55,109 bases of DNA from Gemmatimonas sp. (GTDB taxonomy: Bacteria; Gemmatimonadota; Gemmatimonadetes; Gemmatimonadales; Gemmatimonadaceae). Shown here piece by piece: positions 10,721-18,218 of this stretch (position 1 is the stretch's first letter; every line of letters starts with the position of its first letter). Position numbers and translations under genes: made by a program. The notes under the pieces were generated by a model that saw nothing but the letters and a program-made list of their open reading frames with translations, was not told where the DNA came from and did no database searches. The stretch is from contig JAABRT010000019.1 of assembly GCA_011390805.1 (NCBI GenBank), forward strand, positions 1 through 55,109. The letters are read 5' to 3'.

Positions 10721-11794
10721 ATGATGACGCTATCTGGTTTGACGCCCGCAGAAAATCTCGCCATCCAGGACCTGTTCTCGGTGCCGCCTTCACGCTCCGC
10801 GGCCATTCACGAGTTGGTGCCGCTGCTCAAGCCGGGAATGACGGTGGCGCTTTCCACGCATCTCAACGCCGACGGCGACGGATGTGGATCGGAAGCGGGA
10901 TTGGCACGTTTGCTTATGCAGATGGGCATGCGCGTGCGCATTGTGAATCCAACGCCGTGGCCACCGCTGTTTGCGTTCCTGTTGGGCGACGATGTCGAGG
11001 ACGCCTCGGATCGCGGCGTGGATGCTTTGCGTGACATCGATCTGTTGTTGGTGCTGGACATCAACGATGTGCGGCGGCTTGGAGTGTTGGCCGACACCGT
11101 GCGCGGCTTGCACGTCCCGATTGGCGTCATTGACCACCATGTGGCTGGAGAAGAACCGGTTGGGCAGGTGACCTACGCCGATACATCGGCGTGCGCAACG
11201 GGAGAGCTGGTGTTTGATTTTGCCCGCGTGCTTGGTTTGCAGATAACGCCGGCCATTGCTGAGTCGCTGTACTGCGCGATTCTCACCGATACCGGTGGAT
11301 TCAGGTTCAGCAATACATCGCCGCGCTGTCACGCCGTGGCTGCCTCGTTGCTGGCTGCGGGTGTTGAACCGGAATCGATGTACCGCCGCATCTACGCACA
11401 GGTCAAGCCGGCTCGGCTGCACCTGCTGCGGGATGCTTTGGCCACACTGCAGATTGAAGGCGACATCGGGTTGTCGTGGATCTCCCTGCCACACGCGCTG
11501 GTGCAAGCCGCCGGCGCCACCTCCGATGACGTGGATGGTCTGGTGGAGCATCCACGATCGGTGGCCGGCACGCGTCTGGCGCTGCTCTTCCGCGACCTCG
11601 GTCACGGCAAAGTCAAAGTGTCCTTCCGCTCCACCGGAAACGTTGACGCGCAATTTTTTGCGCGCCGGTTCGGCGGGGGGGGGCATGTGAAAGCGTCAGG
11701 TGCCCTGATTGTTGGTGAGCTGCCGGCGGTGGAAGCAGAAGTGATCGCAGCCGCGCGGGAGTATTTGCAGACCGTGCCGCGCGCTGCGCCTTAG
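10721..11794 (+). CDS. DHH/DHHA1 phosphoesterase, NrnA-like (oligoribonuclease / pAp phosphatase)
   Basis: A 357-residue bifunctional-type nanoRNase expected to degrade short RNA oligomers and possibly 3'-phosphoadenosine 5'-phosphate. Metal-site motifs are present: STHLNADGDGCGS (His47, Asp51, Asp53), VLDIND near residue 110, the DHH motif in GVIDHH near residue 140, and ILTDTGGFR. The C-terminal DHHA1 domain ends with FARRFGGGGHVKASGA, the substrate-binding glycine loop. That loop is encoded by a run of nine G bases (11675-11683). Two adjacent ATG codons could serve as the start. Confidence 0.9.
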   Translation: MMTLSGLTPAENLAIQDLFSVPPSRSAAIHELVPLLKPGMTVALSTHLNADGDGCGSEAGLARLLMQMGMRVRIVNPTPWPPLFAFLLGDDVEDASDRGVDALRDIDLLLVLDINDVRRLGVLADTVRGLHVPIGVIDHHVAGEEPVGQVTYADTSACATGELVFDFARVLGLQITPAIAESLYCAILTDTGGFRFSNTSPRCHAVAASLLAAGVEPESMYRRIYAQVKPARLHLLRDALATLQIEGDIGLSWISLPHALVQAAGATSDDVDGLVEHPRSVAGTRLALLFRDLGHGKVKVSFRSTGNVDAQFFARRFGGGGHVKASGALIVGELPAVEAEVIAAAREYLQTVPRAAP

Positions 11795-11846
11795 TATCCG
11801 CGAGCTGCGTGCTGGTATCCGCGCGCGACGTCCCCGCATCCGCGCG

Positions 11847-12152
11847 CTACTGTTCCGGAAATCCGTCGTCTTCCCCTGCCGAGTTCTTGAACAGCAGTGT
11901 GTGCGTGTTGGGCACGCACTCCCGGTAGGGTACGTACATCACGTACGGGAAGCTGTACCACGGCGTCCATCTGCCGCTCCACTCACAGGCGTAGGTTGTG
12001 CGCAGCCCGCATTCCACCATGCGGCCGGCTCCGCACTCTGTTGCAACAAAGTTTTTCTCATCCTGTGCGTATACCGTCCCGCTGGCCAGCGAGAGCAGCG
12101 CCAGTGGAATGGCAATGGCGGCGGAGACTCTGAGTGACATGTTGCTATGCAT
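11847..12152 (-). CDS. Small secreted four-cysteine peptide (paralogue of 13939-14334)
   Basis: A 101-residue exported protein with a signal peptide ending TVYA before QDEKN. The mature part of about 70 residues has four cysteines arranged C-x7-C-G-x-R-T-x3-C-x22-C, followed ten residues later by Lys in LLFK. The protein at 13939-14334 has the same framework, including ECG-x-RT, the aromatic residues after the third Cys and the T-L-(F/Y)-K segment, so I infer homology. The start has a good ribosome binding site (AAGGAG, about 6 bases upstream). I do not recognise a family; it could be a structural peptide, a secreted effector or a substrate of its neighbours. Confidence 0.72.
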   Translation of the reverse strand: MHSNMSLRVSAAIAIPLALLSLASGTVYAQDEKNFVATECGAGRMVECGLRTTYACEWSGRWTPWYSFPYVMYVPYRECVPNTHTLLFKNSAGEDDGFPEQ

Positions 12153-12171
12153 GATGACTCCTTGAAGTGCA

Positions 12172-13266
12172 TTAGTTGACGTTGTCGTTTACGCGGCGCC
12201 AGGCGGTGATTTGCGGCGCGACCGTTGAACTGGACAGCGTGTAGAGCATGCCGTTGGCGTACACACCAAACTCGATCCCCGGATCAGGAAACGGCCACGT
12301 GCCCAGGTATCGTCCGGATGTGTCGAAGAGGTCGAGCATTGATTCACCGCGCGCATCACCTTCAGGCATGCTGAGCACCACGGTATCGCGCCAGACAGAT
12401 CCGCGGGATGTGATCGTGGTGCCGCGTTTGAGTGTTGCGGTGGTAATCGGCGTTGGTCCGTTCTGCTCCTGACGCACATCGAACTCCGGCTTGACGAGTG
12501 TCTCGATGTGCGGCTGCAACTCGAGCGCCTGCGAGTCCGATCGCACTGAACCGATGCCGTATCCGAACAGCGTGAAGAGCGGGCACGTGTTGGCCGACTC
12601 ACCGCGGGCGAAATAAGTGGACCTGACAAAATCCGGAGCGCCGCGCGGGATTGGTGCGGGAAAGCTGTAGCTGCGGTCGATCTGGCTGTCACGAACCACC
12701 ACCACCCAGACATCGGGACGCGACAGCACTGCAGCAATTGATCCGTCGCGCAGTGTACAGATGGCCTGGGCAAACTGCAGCATCTGATTGCTCCGGTACG
12801 GCAACAGATCGCCGGCCGGCGAGATGGTGGTAATGCGCCCTACGATACCGTCTATGGCAATCGTGTTGCCGGCACTGTCCCGGGTAATGTCGCTGATGTT
12901 CCTGAACTCCCCCGGTCCGCTACCCTTGCGTCCCACCTGCCACGCTCTGCGTCCGGTCGCAGCGTCAAACGCCTGAAGCTCAAGGGCGCCGGCATCGGCA
13001 ATCACGACGCCGCTCTCGTGTGGCAGCACGGCCGCAACAACTGCGAACATGTCTTCTTCGCCCTGGCCGCCCCGTCTCCAGACCGGACGCCATTGAACCG
13101 GAAGCATCACCCGCTCAACTGGTCCCCGATCGGCAATCGTACTGCGGAGCAGGTTGCCGGTATCGGCCGACGTTGCAACAGTTGGACTTTCGCTGCTGAC
13201 TTCACCCGTGCAGGCGACCAGTGATGCGTTGAGCAACAGCGCCAACACAACGAGGCCGGTACGCAT
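12172..13266 (-). CDS. Six-bladed beta-propeller lipoprotein
   Basis: A 364-residue predicted lipoprotein: MRTGLVVLALLLNASLVACTG gives a clean signal with the lipid-modified Cys at residue 19. The body has propeller-type repeats, with the six-bladed/NHL hallmark VGRKGSGPGEFRNI near residue 110 and further strands such as DLFDTSGRYLGTW near the end. Proteins of this fold usually bind ligands or partners rather than catalyse. I use ATG 13266 because it has GGAG 10 bases upstream and gives the lipobox. An ATG at 13318-13320 would instead overlap the previous stop as ATGA. It lies between the thioredoxin-like gene and a secreted-peptide gene. Confidence 0.75.
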   Translation of the reverse strand: MRTGLVVLALLLNASLVACTGEVSSESPTVATSADTGNLLRSTIADRGPVERVMLPVQWRPVWRRGGQGEEDMFAVVAAVLPHESGVVIADAGALELQAFDAATGRRAWQVGRKGSGPGEFRNISDITRDSAGNTIAIDGIVGRITTISPAGDLLPYRSNQMLQFAQAICTLRDGSIAAVLSRPDVWVVVVRDSQIDRSYSFPAPIPRGAPDFVRSTYFARGESANTCPLFTLFGYGIGSVRSDSQALELQPHIETLVKPEFDVRQEQNGPTPITTATLKRGTTITSRGSVWRDTVVLSMPEGDARGESMLDLFDTSGRYLGTWPFPDPGIEFGVYANGMLYTLSSSTVAPQITAWRRVNDNVN

Positions 13267-13316
13267 CGTTGTGGAACTCCCCGTGCGGGTAACGGGAGCA
13301 GCTGACGTGAGTGAAT

Positions 13317-13961
13317 TCATGGCGTCGCAGGTTCAGGGTGATTGGTGACGAGTCGCGTGATCACAGCGATCTGCACGGTGCGTTCAACCGGATCAGGTGG
13401 CGACGTGCTGGCGTATCGCAGCTGTCGCGAGCGATTGAACAACAGCAGTGACGGGGTGGCCACATGCCCGAGCTGGCGAAGCAACGAGCGCTGCTCGCGG
13501 GTGAGCAATGCCATGTGCGCTTGTTGCAAACTTTCGGGCAGGCGACGCCTCAGCCCCACGGTGTCAGCGGCGCTGCCTTGCACCAGCAGCAGTCGGTGCG
13601 GGATGTGCGCCGCGAGCAACTCGCGGTCGAGCAGACCGAAAGCACCCAGGTTGCCGTCGCAGTCGGCTGGCTGCGCGATGATGACGGCGGTATAGCCGCC
13701 TTCGGCCGCGTCGTCGAACGACCGGTCAGCCGTTGGCGAGCCGGAACCTGAGCGCGCGATGACGTCGCGCACGGCCTGTTGCAACGTGTCGCCATTGTTT
13801 GACGGACGTGACACTGCGCGCATCGACAGGCCGCCAAAGCTGAGCACCGCCGCTGATGCCGCGATGAGTGTGAGCAACCGTCGCTCCCGGACTGCCGACT
13901 GGGAGGGCGCATATGCGCGCCCTCCGTCGGACCCGGCGTCAGCAGGTCGGAGCTTCGTCAT
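13317..13961 (-). CDS. Thioredoxin-like membrane-anchored protein with a single cysteine
   Basis: A 214-residue protein with a basic N-terminus and one hydrophobic segment at about residues 29-48, so the rest is predicted periplasmic. The C-terminal 130 residues look like a degenerate thioredoxin/TlpA fold: AVIIAQPADCDGNLGAF would be the active-site strand and turn, and HVATPSLLLFN matches the cis-proline strand. The usual C-x2-C is reduced to one Cys in ADCDGN, so a normal disulfide reductase reaction is not expected. The ATG at 13961 has GAGG 9 bases upstream. The first 23 bases overlap the end of the secreted-peptide gene, suggesting coupling. Confidence 0.6.
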   Translation of the reverse strand: MTKLRPADAGSDGGRAYAPSQSAVRERRLLTLIAASAAVLSFGGLSMRAVSRPSNNGDTLQQAVRDVIARSGSGSPTADRSFDDAAEGGYTAVIIAQPADCDGNLGAFGLLDRELLAAHIPHRLLLVQGSAADTVGLRRRLPESLQQAHMALLTREQRSLLRQLGHVATPSLLLFNRSRQLRYASTSPPDPVERTVQIAVITRLVTNHPEPATP

Positions 13962-14334
13962 ATGCTCCATCCTCGGGCACGCTGGTGGCATCCTGTGCGG
14001 CTCGCTCGCGATCAGGATAGGCGAAGCACACGCCGAAGTTGTTCTCCCCCTTCACGTAATCCTTGTACAGCGTGTATTGCACGGAGCCCTCGCACTTCTG
14101 GCCGCTGTAGGAACCGCCGATAAGCCTCGAGATGATGTTGAGGTTGAATCCCCACGTGTAAGAGCACTGCGTGCCTACGGTGCGCGTGCCGCACTCCGTG
14201 GTGTTGCCGTACTCACAGTTTGTGCGTACCAGCTCTTCGGACGAGGTATCCTGAGCCCGGGCCACGCCGGTGGCCGAAATCACGGCAAACATCAAGGCGG
14301 CGGTGAAGCCTGCCATCCAGTTAAGTCGAGTCAT
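13939..14334 (-). CDS. Small secreted cysteine-containing peptide (paralogue of 11847-12152)
   Basis: A 131-residue exported protein with signal peptide MTRLNWMAGFTAALMFAVIS, cleaved near VARA before QDTSS. The mature part has the framework C-x7-C-G-x-R-T-x4-C-x23-C and then YTLYK, nearly superimposable on the peptide at 11847-12152. It also has two extra cysteines in its C-terminal half, the last one being the final residue. A strong ribosome binding site (AGGAG, 6 bases before ATG) fixes the start. It is the first gene of the minus-strand cassette. I do not recognise a family. Confidence 0.72.
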   Translation of the reverse strand: MTRLNWMAGFTAALMFAVISATGVARAQDTSSEELVRTNCEYGNTTECGTRTVGTQCSYTWGFNLNIISRLIGGSYSGQKCEGSVQYTLYKDYVKGENNFGVCFAYPDRERAAQDATSVPEDGAYDEAPTC

Positions 14335-14541
14335 GGGGTACTCCTGAGTGCTGCGTTGACAAGAGCAGCGGCGGGAATCGTTCGCTGCACCTGACCCCCG
14401 TCCGCCCGGTCGGCCGGAGGAGGCACGTGCACTATGCACCCGGACCGTCATCCGGGCGTCACCAATTCCTTGCACGCGTCATCACCAGCGCTCGCCAGTG
14501 TCGCCTTGGAACGACCGAGTGCGTCCTGTACCTTTCCCTGC

Positions 14542-15699
14542 ATGACAACCACACTACAGGAACGTGTTGCGACCGCCCTTCAGGGCGTGGCGCATCCTCA
14601 GGCAGGCACCGATGTGCTTTCGGCGGATGCGATCCGCGACATCGGCACCACCCTTGACGGCAAAGTCCGTCTTACCGTGCTGCTCAGCGCCACTGACGAC
14701 GCTACGATCGTCCGGGATGTGCGTGATGCGGTGCAGGCCGTAGAAGGCGTCACCGATGTGCGGGTGGACGTCAAAGACCCGGCGCAGTTCTCAAAGTCAG
14801 GAGCCGGCGCGGCCGCCGCGCCGCCGGCGCCGCCCGCTGCACCGTCCCCCAAGCGCTCGCTGCCGGTTATGGAAGCCGCCCCCGCGGCGCCCAAAAACGT
14901 GGCGCCACCGCCACCGGCAAGCTATCCGCAGCTGGGGCGCATCATCGCCGTGTCGTCGGGCAAAGGCGGCGTTGGCAAGTCCACAATGGCCGTGAATCTG
15001 GCTATCGCGCTGGCGCAGCGTGGTGCGCGCGTGGGCATCATGGACGCCGACGTCTACGGTCCCAATCTGCCGCTCATGCTGGGCGTCGACAGTGCACCGG
15101 CTGTACGCGACGAAAAAATCATTCCGCTCGAAGCGCATGGCATCAAAGTGATGTCCATCGGCTTCCTGATTGAGAAAGAGCAGCCGGCGATCTGGCGCGG
15201 TCCCATCGTCATGAAAATCATCACGCAGTTTTTGCGTGATGTGAACTGGGGACAGCTCGATTATTTCATCGTCGATATGCCACCGGGCACGGGAGACGCG
15301 CAACTGTCGCTGGTGCAGGCAACATCAGTGCATGGGGCCATCATCGTCACCACACCGCAGCAAGTGGCCGTGGGCGATGCGCTACGCGGTGTGAAGATGT
15401 TTGAACGCGTTTCCGTGCCGGTACTCGGCATCGTTGAAAACATGTCGTGGTTTGAAAACCCGGAGACAGGGAAGCCCATCGCGTTGTTTGGTTCGGGGGG
15501 GGGACAGCGACTGGCCGACGAAACACGGTTGCCGCTGCTCGCGCAGGTGCCCGTCGATCCGCGCATTCAGGAGGGTGGCGACACCGGGCGTCCCATCATG
15601 GTGGCGGAGCCGGATGCCAAGGCCGCGAAGGCAATTCGTGCGTTGGCCGAAGTTGTGGTGGCGCGTATGGATTCGCGTTGGGGCGTCGGCGCGGGCTGA
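14542..15699 (+). CDS. Mrp/ApbC-type P-loop ATPase lacking all cysteines
   Basis: A 385-residue Mrp-family protein. These usually carry iron-sulfur clusters to target enzymes in the cytoplasm. Domains: MIP18/DUF59-like residues 1-80, an Ala/Pro-rich linker at 85-128, then the ATPase with GKGGVGKS (140-147), DADVYGPNLP and DMPPGTGD. The usual cluster-binding C-x2-C after VENMS is replaced by VENMSWFENPETG (about 298-310), and no Cys occurs anywhere in the protein. The normal cluster-carrier role is therefore in doubt. ATG 14542 is chosen because it begins the DUF59 domain. A nine-G run at 15495-15503 encodes part of GSGGG. Confidence 0.88.
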   Translation: MTTTLQERVATALQGVAHPQAGTDVLSADAIRDIGTTLDGKVRLTVLLSATDDATIVRDVRDAVQAVEGVTDVRVDVKDPAQFSKSGAGAAAAPPAPPAAPSPKRSLPVMEAAPAAPKNVAPPPPASYPQLGRIIAVSSGKGGVGKSTMAVNLAIALAQRGARVGIMDADVYGPNLPLMLGVDSAPAVRDEKIIPLEAHGIKVMSIGFLIEKEQPAIWRGPIVMKIITQFLRDVNWGQLDYFIVDMPPGTGDAQLSLVQATSVHGAIIVTTPQQVAVGDALRGVKMFERVSVPVLGIVENMSWFENPETGKPIALFGSGGGQRLADETRLPLLAQVPVDPRIQEGGDTGRPIMVAEPDAKAAKAIRALAEVVVARMDSRWGVGAG

Positions 15700-15740
15700 T
15701 GCCGCGTTGGCTGCACCGGTAATCTCTTGTTGAACCGCCC

Positions 15741-16505
15741 ATGACCGCGCGCTGCATCACGCTGCTCACTGACTTTGGTACCGCCGACGGTTACGTGGGC
15801 GAGGTCAAAGGCGTGCTTGCAACGCTCGCTCCCGGCGCGGTGATTGTGGACATTTCGCACGACGTGCGGCCACAGGACATTGACGGTGCCCGCCTCGCTG
15901 TCGCGCGTTACTGGAGGCGATTCCCGCCGGGTACGGTACATCTGGTTGTGGTTGATCCCGGTGTCGGATCCGGTCGTGCGGCCATCGCGGTTGCCAGTGG
16001 CGACCGGTTGCTGGTAGGACCTGACAATGGTGTGTTATCGCCGGCGCTGTTTGCGGTTGATGCACAGGTCGTCGCACTGCCCGTCCCGCCAAACGCAGCG
16101 CCGACATTTCATGGACGCGATGTGTTTGCACCGGTTGCCGCGCAGCTGGCTAATGGCGTGCCGCTGCATGAACTCGGCGACGCCTGGCACTCCGCGATCC
16201 GCCGGCGCACACCTGAGCCAACCAAACGTCAGGACGGGGCGGTGCAAGGTGAAGTGATCACGATCGATCGCTTCGGCAATGCGGTCACCAACCTGTACGC
16301 GCGCGCTGACGGCTGGCTGGAGGTGGCGTCAACCATGTTGCCGGTGGTGCGCACGTACGCCGAGGTGGAAACCGGCACACGTGTTGGTGTGGTGGGATCG
16401 ACCGGTTTACTGGAAGTCGCGGTACGTAACGGCAATGCATCGCACGACCTGCATCTGTCTCGGGGAGCGATGGTGGTGTGGCACCCGTCCAGACGGAGCA
16501 GCTGA
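15741..16505 (+). CDS. SAM hydrolase, DUF62 family (adenosine-forming)
   Basis: A 254-residue member of the family that includes the fluorinase/chlorinase fold; most bacterial members hydrolyse S-adenosylmethionine to adenosine and methionine. Motifs include TLLTDFGTADGYVGEVKG at residues 8-25, VDISHDV, VVDPGVGSGR and the adenine pocket VGPDNGVLSP. The C-terminal domain contains IDRFGNAVTN. The length is normal. It follows the Mrp gene after 41 bases and converges on the membrane protein gene at 16573, with a hairpin between them. Confidence 0.9.
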   Translation: MTARCITLLTDFGTADGYVGEVKGVLATLAPGAVIVDISHDVRPQDIDGARLAVARYWRRFPPGTVHLVVVDPGVGSGRAAIAVASGDRLLVGPDNGVLSPALFAVDAQVVALPVPPNAAPTFHGRDVFAPVAAQLANGVPLHELGDAWHSAIRRRTPEPTKRQDGAVQGEVITIDRFGNAVTNLYARADGWLEVASTMLPVVRTYAEVETGTRVGVVGSTGLLEVAVRNGNASHDLHLSRGAMVVWHPSRRSS

Positions 16506-16538
16506 CAATCGCGATCGCACGTGACCTGCCTGCTTAGC

Positions 16539-16558
16539 GGTCGCCCTCGCGAGCGACC
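16539..16558. terminator. Hairpin between convergent genes
   Basis: GGTCGC and GCGACC form a 6-bp stem around an 8-base loop, in the 67 bases between two convergent genes. No clear T-run follows on either strand, so a terminator role is inferred from position. Confidence 0.4.
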
Positions 16559-16572
16559 CCGTCTCACGTTCC

Positions 16573-17529
16573 CTACTCTACCGCCGCTGAGCCACCCGTA
16601 AGCGGACGTCGGGCCGCCACTACGCCGGTTACCGGTGTCGGCGTGCTCCAGTCTGGCTGCTTCACCGGCGCACCTGGCAGCGCGGCACGGATTGGTGCAT
16701 CAGGCACTCGCAGTCCTCCGCGCGATACGAGCACCGCACCCGCGCCGACGGTCGCCACCACCCACGTGGACGCCAACGCGATAATGCGTGCGGTAAGCCC
16801 GACGCCCGGCACCGCTACGAACACAGCCGCCAGCACCCACGGCAACCACACAATGCTGTAGCCGATGAGGAGGGCGCGAAGCAGCCCCGCTCTGGTGCGC
16901 GCGGTCTCGCCCTTGGCGCGGGCCCGACCGATCACCGCTGCAACGGCCAGAACACCGAGAGTGGCCACACCGGCGATGGCCAGTGTGGTGGCCATGAGTA
17001 CGATCGGTACCGCAAGCAGTCCGATCACGGTGAGCGCCAGCCCGAGCAGTACAACCGCGATGATGGGTAGCGTAATGACCTGAGCCAACAATCCGCGCCA
17101 GAAGGCCACCGAGACATCGGCTTCAACGGTGCGAATGATGCCTTCCAGCGGACCCAGCGCCGTGACGAGCACCAACAGCGCCAGTACTGCCCCGATGATC
17201 GCGACGCCCGATACCTGCAGCACGGCTTCAGTAGTGCGCCTCGCTCCGGACTTGGGCTCGCCGTCTTTCCCGAGCTGCCGCTGTTGCAGCATGCTCTCCA
17301 GGCGTTCCACAAGCCCCGGTGCCATCTCCCGTCCCGACTGCACAACTCGCTGCAGCGCCACCCCGAGCAGTTCCCGCGCGGCGTCCGGCACGGCCGGAAT
17401 GGCCAGTTGCGCGCCGGCGGTCGCCACACCACGCAGGGGCGACTGTGCCGTTGCCGAACGGGGAATCAGCCCGAGAAACAGGGCACTGATGCCGCACAGC
17501 ACCATGGCGAGGCGCAAACGATTCAACAT
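16573..17529 (-). CDS. Multi-spanning membrane protein downstream of the anti-sigma factor
   Basis: A 318-residue protein of unknown function. It has a signal peptide (MLNRLRLAMVLCGISALFLG, cleavage near ATAQ), a helical soluble stretch (about 40-110) rich in charged residues, then several hydrophobic segments at about 112-135, 155-215 and 228-280, and a Pro-rich tail. The start ATG is 1 base after the stop of the anti-sigma gene (TGACATG), so it is almost certainly in the sigma/anti-sigma operon. It may be part of the envelope function that the sigma factor responds to; that is inference. Confidence 0.65.
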   Translation of the reverse strand: MLNRLRLAMVLCGISALFLGLIPRSATAQSPLRGVATAGAQLAIPAVPDAARELLGVALQRVVQSGREMAPGLVERLESMLQQRQLGKDGEPKSGARRTTEAVLQVSGVAIIGAVLALLVLVTALGPLEGIIRTVEADVSVAFWRGLLAQVITLPIIAVVLLGLALTVIGLLAVPIVLMATTLAIAGVATLGVLAVAAVIGRARAKGETARTRAGLLRALLIGYSIVWLPWVLAAVFVAVPGVGLTARIIALASTWVVATVGAGAVLVSRGGLRVPDAPIRAALPGAPVKQPDWSTPTPVTGVVAARRPLTGGSAAVE

Positions 17530-17530
17530 G

Positions 17531-18127
17531 TCAGCTGTTGCGCGCCGAGGTGAGAGCCCGCAATCCGGCCACACAGGCTCCGGCGGCCAGAACAAATCCC
17601 GCGCCGGCGGTAACCACAACCATCGGCCCGCCTGCCGCCCACGCCTCAAGCCCAACCTGGCCGACCGCGGCCATAATCACGTCGGAGGCGGCGGCATTCG
17701 CAGCGGTGCGCGCCTGCTCCAGCCCCGCGTTGGCCAGCAGCAGTCCCATGTCGGCTCGGTTCACCGCCCAGATGCTCCCGGAGATGACCACCGTGGCGGA
17801 CGCCGCTGCTGCCAGTGCCGCTGCAACCCGGGCCGGTGCCGTACTGGGTACAAACCGCATCACGCTGTTGCGAGCGGCCACGTGCCACGGCTCGAACACC
17901 TGGACCTGCGACATCACGCGATCGGCAAAGTCTGAAGAGGGCGCAAAGTGCGGCATGTCTTCCAGCACCATCACAAAAAGCCGCGCCTGTTCCAGCTCGG
18001 CACGGCAGGATGCACAATCTCTGACGTGTGCCTTGAGAGGCTGCACGCCAAATCCCACCTCGGTGTCGAGGAGGAGATCGATTTCGTCGGGTCGTAGATG
18101 TCTGTCTAGCAAGAGTAATGCCTCCAA
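17531..18127 (-). CDS. Zinc-type anti-sigma factor, membrane-anchored
   Basis: A 198-residue partner of the ECF sigma factor encoded directly upstream. The N-terminal zinc anti-sigma motif H-x3-C-x2-C is present in LKAHVRDCASCRAEL (His34, Cys38, Cys41). Hydrophobic segments at about residues 100-120 and 165-190 would place the zinc domain in the cytoplasm, holding the sigma factor until a signal arrives. There are 91 bases between the sigma stop and this start, containing a small hairpin. The start ATG 18127 is the only one that keeps the zinc domain whole. Confidence 0.8.
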   Translation of the reverse strand: MEALLLLDRHLRPDEIDLLLDTEVGFGVQPLKAHVRDCASCRAELEQARLFVMVLEDMPHFAPSSDFADRVMSQVQVFEPWHVAARNSVMRFVPSTAPARVAAALAAAASATVVISGSIWAVNRADMGLLLANAGLEQARTAANAAASDVIMAAVGQVGLEAWAAGGPMVVVTAGAGFVLAAGACVAGLRALTSARNS

Positions 18128-18184
18128 CGGGGCGTACGGCTGATTCTGATCTCTGGTTTCAGCGTTTCCATACTGATTTTGAAG

Positions 18185-18201
18185 CCGTCTGCGAAAGACG
18201 G
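18185..18201 (-). promoter_or_regulatory. Small hairpin between sigma and anti-sigma genes
   Basis: CCGTCT and AGACGG form a perfect 6-bp stem with a 5-base loop, 18 bases after the sigma-factor stop and upstream of the anti-sigma start. It lacks a T-run. It could adjust the sigma to anti-sigma expression ratio, or be incidental. Confidence 0.3.
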
Positions 18202-18218
18202 AAAGTATGTGATTCGGG

